This document shows positions 1 to 5,213 of a stretch of DNA of 7,624 nt, piece after piece. A model generated the notes under the pieces. It saw only the letters and a list, made by a program, of their open reading frames with translations, did not search any database and was not told the DNA's origin. The stretch lies in assembly GCA_964346275.1 (NCBI GenBank), contig CAYFUR010000141.1:1-7624 (forward strand), written 5' to 3'. This DNA is from CAYFUR01 sp964346275. GTDB taxonomy: Bacteria; Sumerlaeota; Sumerlaeia; SLMS01. Positions within the stretch are counted from its first letter, which is position 1. Every line of letters begins with the position of its first letter. A program made the translations under genes and the position numbers.

Positions 1-144
1 ATCGTAATCCCGCCCGGAAAAAAACGGCGGGTCCGCATAGACAAGATCCAGGCTCGCGCCATCGAGCGTACGCATCACCGCGAGGTTATCGCCGAGGAAA
101 AGGCGATTGGCGGATGGATGGGATGGGCGATCGAGCGGTTCCAT
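1..144 (-). CDS. Site-specific DNA methyltransferase, N-terminal fragment (runs off left edge)
   Basis: Reading leftward from an ATG at 144-142, 48 codons are open to the window edge. The peptide contains NRLFLGDNLAVM (residues 13-24), then LDLVYADPPFFSGRDYD (32-48). LYxGDNLxxL followed by a D-P-P-F/Y tetrapeptide is the N-terminal hallmark of beta-type amino-DNA methyltransferases (adenine-N6 or cytosine-N4), including Type III Mod proteins. In these the catalytic DPPF (motif IV, here residues 38-41) comes before the SAM-binding motif. Such enzymes transfer a methyl group from SAM to an exocyclic amino group in a specific DNA site. The SAM-binding and target-recognition parts lie outside the window, so specificity and any linked nuclease cannot be judged. 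The start fits the motif spacing, but I see no good Shine-Dalgarno sequence in front of it. The gene is divergent from prfB. Confidence 0.82.
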   Translation of the reverse strand, partial: MEPLDRPSHPSANRLFLGDNLAVMRTLDGASLDLVYADPPFFSGRDYD

Positions 145-600
145 GGAAGCGATTCTTGCTTTTCGAGGCCTGTCGCGCCATGGGAAATTCGCGGCGCGGC
201 GGGCCAGGTCCACACTGCAACAGGATATGACGGAAAAGGAGAGAGAGGGGAAGCGCGATGATTTTCCACGCCATCTTGATCGCGCCAGACATCCTTCGGC
301 CGGGTGTTATTTTAAAAAAGAGATAAAGAGGAAATGAGATTTTTGTTCCGTCCACGGATGACACGGATAAACAGGGATGAAAGACAAGCAGGATCGTCGC
401 CCCCCTCTCGTTTTGATATGTGAAACCGCCAGGGCGCCACGACCGCCAAGGAGTGCCGCTCATCTGGCCTTCGCCGATGCCTGGCGGCCCCAGGGCAGAT
501 CATTCGCCGGTCAATTCGACCTCCGGGCGCCCAACTCCGCTCTTGCAATTGGCCCGGCGTTTGCCCCACCTTCCCCCGGCGAGAGAAACCCCCTGCCGCG
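145..600. other. Non-coding region between divergent methyltransferase and prfB
   Basis: About 456 bases hold no gene I can support. Short open frames exist on both strands, but their peptides are Arg/Pro-rich, low in complexity and have no convincing ribosome binding sites. Visible structure includes an AT-rich patch near 307-350, a weak 7-base inverted repeat (253-259 with 279-285, 19-base loop) and the GGAT tandem repeat at 354-380. I found no confident -35/-10 pair for prfB or for the methyltransferase, although their promoters should lie here. Confidence 0.6.
354..380. repeat. Short degenerate GGAT tandem repeat (period 9-10)
   Basis: Three units share the core A(C/G)GGAT: ACGGATGAC, ACGGATAAAC and AGGGATGAA. 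GGAT occurs at 356-359, 365-368 and 375-378. Read on the minus strand this gives the ATCCGTGTCATCCGTGG style of sequence that I recall as a dispersed repeat in several environmental bacterial genomes. That recollection is not verified here. The direct evidence is the three-fold periodicity alone. Confidence 0.5.
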
Positions 601-606
601 AAGGAG
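601..606 (+). promoter_or_regulatory. Ribosome binding site selecting the TTG start of prfB
   Basis: AAGGAG is followed by six adenines and then TTG at 613, an optimal six-base spacing. The only nearby in-frame ATG (634) lies 27 bases away, too far to use this site. This supports the TTG start. Confidence 0.75.
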
Positions 607-612
607 AAAAAA

Positions 613-1762
613 TTGAATTCATTGTCCGATACCATGACCGCGCTCCAGGATCTCAAGCGCGCCACCCTCCGCAACAGGGAGTATCTTTAACTACGACGCG
701 CTGAAGTCGGAAACCGAGGCCCTGGAAAACCAGACCCAGTCGCCCCATTTCTGGGACGATCCGGATCACGCCCAGGAGGTGATGAAGAAAATCACCGGGC
801 TGAAGGCTCGCGTGGAGCCGTGGGAAGAGTTGGAACGCGCCATCGATGACCTCCTGGAAACAGGCGAGCTGCTCAAGATGGAGGGTGTCGAGGAAGGCGC
901 CGAGGCAAAAGAGCTGAGCGGCTCTCTCGAGGAGCTGCAAAAGCGCTTCGAGAAGCTTGAGCTGCAATCCATGCTCAACGCCGAGGAGGACCAGCTGCCC
1001 TGCTTCCTCAAGGTCCACTCGGGCGCCGGCGGTACCGAGTCACAGGACTGGGCCCAGATGCTCCTGCGCATGTATCTGCGCTGGTGTGAAAAGAATAATT
1101 ACCAGGCGGAAATCATTGATACCACCGAGGGTGAAACCGCCGGCATCCAGTCGGCCACGGTCCGCATCGAGGGGCCCTACGCCTTTGGCTATCTCCAGGG
1201 GGAGGCGGGCATTCATCGCCTCGTGCGCATTTCGCCGTTTGATTCCAACGCCCGCCGCCACACCAGTTTTGCCTCGGTGGATGTTTCGCCGGAGGTGAAC
1301 GACGATATCGAGGTGGATATCGGCGTGCAGGACAAGGACTGGCGCATCGACAGCTTCCGCTCCTCGGGCAAGGGGGGGCAGAAGGTGAACAAAACCACGT
1401 CGGCGGTGCGCGTGACCCACTATCCCTCCGGCGTCGTGGTTTCCATGCAGAACGAGCGCTCGTGGCATCAGAACCGCGAACTCGCGTTCACGGTGCTGCG
1501 CAGCCGGCTGTATGAAATGGAGTTGGAAAAGCGCCGCGAAGCCGCCCAGGTGCGCGAGGAAGAAAAAGCCAATATCGATTTTGGCAGCCAGCTCCGCAGC
1601 TATGTGCTCCATCCCTACAAAATGGTGAACGACCACCGGCTGGAGCTGAAGGTGACCGATGCGGATGCCGTGCTCGATGGCGACATCGATCCGTTTGTCG
1701 ACGGTTACCTGCGTTGGAAGCTGGGCCGGGGCGAACGGGAAAAAAGCGCCCCTGCGAACTGA
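613..1762 (+). CDS. prfB: Peptide chain release factor 2, expressed by +1 programmed frameshift
   Basis: RF2 recognises UGA and UAA stop codons in the ribosomal A site and triggers peptidyl-tRNA hydrolysis. The gene lies in two frames. Codons 1-25 run from TTG 613 to CTT 685-687, followed by an in-frame TAA at 688-690. A +1 slip continues at AAC 689 to the TGA at 1760-1762, giving about 382 residues (E. coli RF2 has 365). The junction reads REYL-NYDALK, matching the E. coli GYL-DYDAKK junction. The RF2-specific SPF tripeptide is at residues 207-209, in the context SPFDSNARRHTSF. The catalytic GGQ is at residues 254-256 (bases 1373-1381), in SSGKGGQKVNK. The motif QDWAQMLLRMYLRW is also typical of the family. 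The C-terminus adds a short polar tail (GRGEREKSAPAN). A start at 779 or 782 in the second frame would remove most of domain 1, so I reject it. Confidence 0.95.
676..691 (+). promoter_or_regulatory. prfB +1 programmed frameshift site with UAA stop
   Basis: The site reads AGGGAG-TAT-CTT-TAA-C. This has the same layout as the E. coli RF2 site: an internal Shine-Dalgarno (676-681) three bases before the slippery CTT T (685-688), the in-frame stop, then C. In the classic site the stop is UGA and low RF2 activity favours slippage of the CUU-bound tRNA onto UUU, so RF2 controls its own synthesis. Here the stop is TAA, which RF1 also reads. The protein sequence on both sides of the site is clearly RF2, so the frameshift is needed to make the full product. 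Confidence 0.88.
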
Positions 1763-1800
1763 GCGCGCGCGGTTTTCTTTTGACAGCTAAGCGAATTGTG

Positions 1801-1834
1801 AAGCCGCCCTCCACCGCGAGGGCGGCTTTTCTTT
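1801..1834 (+). terminator. Intrinsic terminator of prfB
   Basis: A perfect 11-base-pair stem (1801-1811 with 1818-1828) closes a six-base loop. The T-rich tail TTTTCTTT spans 1827-1834. It begins 38 bases after the prfB stop and separates prfB from the transporter operon, so the operon should have its own promoter downstream. Confidence 0.92.
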
Positions 1835-1868
1835 GCATTGGCCCGGTTTTGTACTGAACACTAGGAAC

Positions 1869-1884
1869 TGTAACCGGGGTTACA
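1869..1884. promoter_or_regulatory. Perfect 16-base palindrome, candidate metalloregulator operator
   Basis: TGTAACC-GG-GGTTACA is a perfect inverted repeat with 7-base arms. It sits 96 bases before the troA start and 35 bases after the prfB terminator. Operators of Zur, MntR, TroR and Fur-type regulators are dyads placed like this before metal uptake operons. The sequence does not exactly match a consensus I can name. Its role as an operator is inferred from position and symmetry. Confidence 0.5.
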
Positions 1885-1965
1885 TGTGGCACCGATTTCG
1901 CAATAGTCCCCGGCTGGCGCCGCGCATGGTTCCGAATGCGCCGCCCCGCGATCCAGAATTCGCCC

Positions 1966-1973
1966 GAGGTGAT
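1966..1973 (+). promoter_or_regulatory. Ribosome binding site selecting the troA start
   Basis: GAGGTGAT matches the anti-Shine-Dalgarno complement over eight bases and ends six bases before ATG 1980. The frame is open upstream to an ATG at 1833, but that codon lies in the T-tail of the prfB terminator and the extra residues are not family-like. The start at 1980 also begins a good signal peptide. Confidence 0.8.
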
Positions 1974-1979
1974 GCCCCT

Positions 1980-2957
1980 ATGAAGCAGCCGATTCGTTTC
2001 CTTGCCGTTTTCACTGCCGTCCTGGGGGTGCTCGCCGCCCTTGGGTCCGCCGCCCCGGCCCAGCGGTCCGAACCCATCACCGTCGCCGCCACCACCGGCA
2101 TGGTGGCCGACCTGGTCAGGAACACCGGCGGCGATCATGTCGAAGTGAAAACCATCATTGGCACTGGCGCCGACCCCCATATTTACAAGCCCACGCGCGG
2201 AGACGTGATGGCGTTCTCTCGCGCGGACATGATCTTCTACAATGGCCAACACCTGGAAGGGCAGATGGGCGACATGCTTTCGAAGATGGCCGCCCGCAAG
2301 CCAGTGGTGGCCGTGGCGGAAGCAATCGACCCGGAGAGGCTGCTGGAGGCCGATGGCGCCGTGGATCCTCACGTCTGGATGCACGTCGATCTGTGGATGG
2401 AGACCCTGGAGCCGGTGGAAAAGGCCCTGTCGGAGTTCGCCCCGGCGCATCGCGAGGATTTCGCCGCCAACGCCGCGGCTTACCGAGAGGAGCTGAAGCA
2501 CCTGGCGGATTATGTGCGGCGCGTGACCGCCACGATCCCCGAGGGCAAGCGCTATCTGGTCACGGCCCACGACGCGTTCGGCTATTTCGGTGCGGCCTAC
2601 GACATGGATGTGCGCGGCATCCAGGGCCTTTCCACCGAGTCCGAGGCGGGGCTTCAGGATATCAACCGGCTGGTGGACCTGATCGTCGAGCGCGGCATTC
2701 CGGCGGTTTTCGTGGAAACCAGCGTTTCCGACAAGAATGTGCGGGCGCTGCTTGAAGGGGCGCGTTCCCGGGGCCAGGAGGTGCGCATCGGCGGCAGCTT
2801 GTTTTCCGACGCCATGGGCCCGGAGGGCACCTACGAGGGGACGTATATCGGCATGCTGGATCATAACGCCACGGTGATCACGCGGGCGCTCGGCGGCGAG
2901 GCGCCGAGGGACGGGCTGAATGGAAAACTCAATACGAGCGGGGAGGCGGCCCGATGA
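1980..2957 (+). CDS. troA: Manganese/zinc ABC transporter periplasmic binding protein (TroA-like)
   Basis: This 325-residue cluster A-I (ABC-3 system) binding protein captures Mn2+ or Zn2+ in the periplasm and hands it to the TroC/TroD permease. Residues 1-28 are a signal peptide: a basic start, a hydrophobic stretch FLAVFTAVLGVLAAL and a likely APA-Q cleavage site. There is no lipobox cysteine, so it should be a soluble periplasmic protein, unlike the lipoprotein homologues of Gram-positive bacteria. Expected metal ligands are H67 (in ADPHIY), H131 (in DPHVW), H197 (in LVTAHDAFGYF) and D277 (in LFSDAMG). This is the His-His-His-Asp set of Treponema pallidum TroA. The long His-rich loop typical of ZnuA is absent. 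Ligands alone cannot decide between Mn and Zn. Its stop overlaps the troB start (ATGA). Confidence 0.93.
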   Translation: MKQPIRFLAVFTAVLGVLAALGSAAPAQRSEPITVAATTGMVADLVRNTGGDHVEVKTIIGTGADPHIYKPTRGDVMAFSRADMIFYNGQHLEGQMGDMLSKMAARKPVVAVAEAIDPERLLEADGAVDPHVWMHVDLWMETLEPVEKALSEFAPAHREDFAANAAAYREELKHLADYVRRVTATIPEGKRYLVTAHDAFGYFGAAYDMDVRGIQGLSTESEAGLQDINRLVDLIVERGIPAVFVETSVSDKNVRALLEGARSRGQEVRIGGSLFSDAMGPEGTYEGTYIGMLDHNATVITRALGGEAPRDGLNGKLNTSGEAAR

Positions 2958-3775
2958 CGGCGAGCACGTTCTGGCGGCGATTTGTCCAGCACGACGGCGA
3001 CAGCGAGCGCCCCGAGCACTCGGCGGCTTCGCCTTTGTCTATACATGATATGACCGTGGCTTACCACCGCAAGCCGGTGCTGTGGGATATCGACCTGGAT
3101 TTGCCCGACGGGCGGCTGATTTCCCTGGTCGGCCCCAACGGGGCGGGGAAAAGCACGCTGATCAAGGCGTGCCTCGGCCTGGTGCCGGCGGCATCGGGAC
3201 TCGTGCGGATATACGGCAAGCCCTATGAAGAGCAGCGGCACCTGGTGGCTTACGTGCCCCAGCGGGAAAGCGTTGATTGGGATTTTCCCGTGACGGCGCT
3301 CGACGTGGTGGCCATGGGCCGTTACGCCCACGCCGGATGGTTCCGGCCCGTGGGCAAGCGGAACAAGCGGGCCGCGCACGAGGCGCTGGAGAAAGTCGGC
3401 ATGGGAGCGTTTGCCGGCCGCCAGATCAGCCAGCTCTCCGGCGGCCAGCAGCAGCGCGTGTTTCTCGCCCGGGCGCTGGTCCAGGACGCGCGGCTCTACC
3501 TCATGGACGAGCCGTTTGCCGGGGTGGACGCGTCGACAGAGAAGGCGATTGTTACTCTGTTGAAGGAATTGAAAAACAACGGAAAGACCGTCCTTGTCGT
3601 TCACCACGATTTGCAGACGGTGCGGAGCTATTTCGACCACGTGGTGATGCTCAACATGCGCATCGTTGCCAATGGGCCAACGCATGAAGTCTATACGGAA
3701 GAGAATCTCCGAAAAACCTATGGCGGGCGGCTGACGCTTCTCAGCGAAGCGGCGGACGCCTTCGCTCAACACTAA
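2954..3775 (+). CDS. troB: Manganese/zinc ABC transporter ATP-binding protein (TroB-like)
   Basis: This 273-residue cytoplasmic ATPase powers metal import by binding and hydrolysing ATP as a dimer beneath the two permeases. All motifs are intact: Walker A GPNGAGKST (residues 60-68), Q-loop Q103 in YVPQRESVDWDFPV, ABC signature LSGGQ (161-165), Walker B LYLMDE (181-186) and the switch histidine H218 in VVHHD. The PQRxxxDWDFPVT stretch is characteristic of the MntB/TroB/ZnuC-type metal group. GGGAGG at 2941-2946 lies seven bases before the ATG, and the start overlaps the troA stop by four bases, so the two are translationally coupled. About 26 residues precede the usual N-terminus. They are polar and probably disordered. 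Confidence 0.94.
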   Translation: MTASTFWRRFVQHDGDSERPEHSAASPLSIHDMTVAYHRKPVLWDIDLDLPDGRLISLVGPNGAGKSTLIKACLGLVPAASGLVRIYGKPYEEQRHLVAYVPQRESVDWDFPVTALDVVAMGRYAHAGWFRPVGKRNKRAAHEALEKVGMGAFAGRQISQLSGGQQQRVFLARALVQDARLYLMDEPFAGVDASTEKAIVTLLKELKNNGKTVLVVHHDLQTVRSYFDHVVMLNMRIVANGPTHEVYTEENLRKTYGGRLTLLSEAADAFAQH

Positions 3776-3794
3776 AAAGGGAAAGGGCTCGGCT
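3776..3794 (+). promoter_or_regulatory. Ribosome binding site selecting the TTG start of troC
   Basis: This 19-base gap holds two purine-rich Shine-Dalgarno-like cores (AAAGGG at 3776-3781 and again at 3782-3787). The second ends seven bases before TTG 3795. No in-frame ATG is suitably placed: the first lies about 57 bases into the hydrophobic N-terminal segment. Confidence 0.6.
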
Positions 3795-5213
3795 TTGTCT
3801 CGATGGGTCATCGCCATTATTTGTTTTGCGGGTTTTCTGCTGACCGTGCCGATGTGCGCTTTCGCCCAGGACGACGCGGGCGGCAGCGAGCTCTGGCGCG
3901 TCGTCTCTCTCCGGGACTATAATACGCGCGTTGTTGTCGCGGGTACGGCGATGCTCGGCATGGCCTCGGGAATCGCGGGGACGTTTCTTCTGCTGAGGAA
4001 GCGATCGCTGCTCAGCGATGCCGTGAGCCATGCGACGCTGCCGGGAATCGCTGGGGCGTTCATGATTCTCGTGGCCATGGGCCACGAGGGAAAGTCCTTC
4101 GTGTTGCTGCTTCTCGGCGCCGCCGTGACTGGGCTGATTGGCATGTTCGCCGTGCTGGCGATTCGCAACTATACGCGCATCAAAGACGACGGGGCGCTGG
4201 CGATTGTGCTCAGCGGATTCTTTGCGCTGGGCATTTCGCTGGTTACCATGGCGTCGCGTTTGGAAGGGGGAAGCGCCGCGGGTCTGGAAACGTATATCTA
4301 CGGCAAGACAGCCTCGATGCTGATGTCGGACGCGATTCTGATCGGCATGGTCGCGGCGGCGGTGGCGTTGATCTGCGGGTTGTTGTTCAAGGAATTCACG
4401 CTGCTTTGTTTCGACCAAGAGTTTGCCGCATCGCAGGGCTGGCCCACCGGCGCGCTGGATATTCTGCTGATGGGATTGATCGTGGCGGTCACGGTGATTG
4501 GGCTCCAGGCTGTCGGCCTGATCCTGGTGGTGGCGCTGCTGATCATTCCGCCCGCGGCGGCGCGCTTCTGGAGCCACCGGCTCCATTTCAATATCGTCAT
4601 CGCGGCGGCAATCGGCGGGCTCAGCGGGCTTGTGGGCTGCCTCATCAGCGCGCTGAACACGAACTTGCCAGCGGGGGCGATTATCGTGCTCGTCGCGGCG
4701 TCTTTCTTCACGGTGAGCCTCCTTTTCGGTGCCGAGCGCGGGCTGGTGCGCCGGGTGCTGCTCCAGCGCGCCCTCATGCGGCGCATTCGCCGCCAGCATC
4801 TCCTCCGGGCGCTTTACGAGCTGGCCGAAGAGGCGAAGGACAGCGCCGCGATTCCGTTCCGGGCCCTGCGGCTGGAGCGAAGCTGGTCCGACCGGATTCT
4901 TCGCCGCGCCATCGCCCGCGCCCGGCGCGGCGGGCTGGTTGTGGAGCCAGAACCGGGCGTCTATACGCTCACGGAATCCGGCGCGCGGGAGGCCGCCCGG
5001 GTTGTGCGCAATCATCGCTTGTGGGAAATGTATCTCATCACCCATGCCGATGTCGCGCCGAGCCACGTGGATCGCGATGCGGACCAGATCGAGCACATCC
5101 TGGATCAAGGGATGATCGCCGAGTTGGAGCGCCTGATTGAGGAGAGCGGCGAGGCGGGCGCCCTGCCGCCGAGCCCCCACCGGTTGAATTTCGCCTGGGG
5201 AGATGCTTCATGA
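3795..5213 (+). CDS. troC: Metal ABC transporter permease fused to a DtxR/MntR-like domain (TroC)
   Basis: At 472 residues this is far longer than a normal ABC-3 permease (about 270-300). Residues 1-25 form a signal-peptide-like segment ending AFAQ, unusual for this family. Residues about 45-315 are the permease, with RKRSLLSDAVSHATLPGIAGAF (69-89) and the conserved VGLILVVALLIIPPAAA (240-256). Residues about 325-400 form a winged-helix-like segment with two-turn wing GVYTLTESG. Residues about 401-464 match the DtxR metal-binding and dimerisation domain: NHRLWEMYL, then VDRDADQIEHIL. By alignment to DtxR the ligand positions are H407, E411, D426, D430, E433 and H434, with Asp replacing His/Glu at two. 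SPH at 460-462 recalls the DPHGxPIP end of the family. Start is TTG. The stop overlaps the troD start by four bases. The permease call is firm and the DtxR call is strong by motif reading. Confidence 0.9.
   Translation: MSRWVIAIICFAGFLLTVPMCAFAQDDAGGSELWRVVSLRDYNTRVVVAGTAMLGMASGIAGTFLLLRKRSLLSDAVSHATLPGIAGAFMILVAMGHEGKSFVLLLLGAAVTGLIGMFAVLAIRNYTRIKDDGALAIVLSGFFALGISLVTMASRLEGGSAAGLETYIYGKTASMLMSDAILIGMVAAAVALICGLLFKEFTLLCFDQEFAASQGWPTGALDILLMGLIVAVTVIGLQAVGLILVVALLIIPPAAARFWSHRLHFNIVIAAAIGGLSGLVGCLISALNTNLPAGAIIVLVAASFFTVSLLFGAERGLVRRVLLQRALMRRIRRQHLLRALYELAEEAKDSAAIPFRALRLERSWSDRILRRAIARARRGGLVVEPEPGVYTLTESGAREAARVVRNHRLWEMYLITHADVAPSHVDRDADQIEHILDQGMIAELERLIEESGEAGALPPSPHRLNFAWGDAS

Larger units (their letters stand above)
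1835..1979 (+). promoter_or_regulatory. Promoter/leader region of the metal transporter operon
   Basis: These 145 bases lie between the prfB terminator and troA, so they should hold the operon promoter. I see no convincing -35/-10 pair: a TTGTAC at 1849-1854 has no good partner 17 bases downstream. The notable element is the palindrome at 1869-1884. CCGGGG at 1874-1879 could also pair with CCCCGG at 1908-1913. I do not recognise a known metal riboswitch. Confidence 0.45.

Noticed and set aside
9..31. CCCGCC/GGCGGG inverted repeat with an A-rich middle near the left edge
   Set aside because: It lies inside the methyltransferase codons for DPPFFSGR and is explained by coding sequence.
312..674. 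Minus-strand open frame in the region before prfB
   Set aside because: Its end reads through the GGAT repeat, giving an FIRVIRG-like peptide that reflects the repeat and not a protein family. It also overlaps the prfB start.
613..690. prfB as a pseudogene because of the internal TAA
   Set aside because: The stop sits exactly at the conserved RF2 frameshift position with its internal Shine-Dalgarno and slippery codon, and both frames encode conserved RF2 sequence.
1780..1785. Perfect TTGACA after prfB as a promoter -35 box
   Set aside because: The -10 position 17 bases downstream falls in the GC-rich terminator stem with no TATAAT-like sequence, and the terminator would end any such transcript.
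1833..1979. N-terminal extension of troA to the ATG at 1833
   Set aside because: The codon lies in the T-tail of the prfB terminator, the added residues are not family-like, and ATG 1980 has a strong ribosome binding site and begins a signal peptide.
1488..2864. Long minus-strand open frame (458 codons) across the end of prfB, its terminator and troA
   Set aside because: It crosses two confident genes and an intrinsic terminator. Its composition is His/Gly/Arg-rich with no recognisable domain.
3741..5180. Long minus-strand open frame (479 codons) opposite troC
   Set aside because: It is antisense to a confident permease-DtxR gene. Its peptide is rich in His, Arg, Gln and Asp with no family motif, as expected when a GC-biased gene is read on the other strand.
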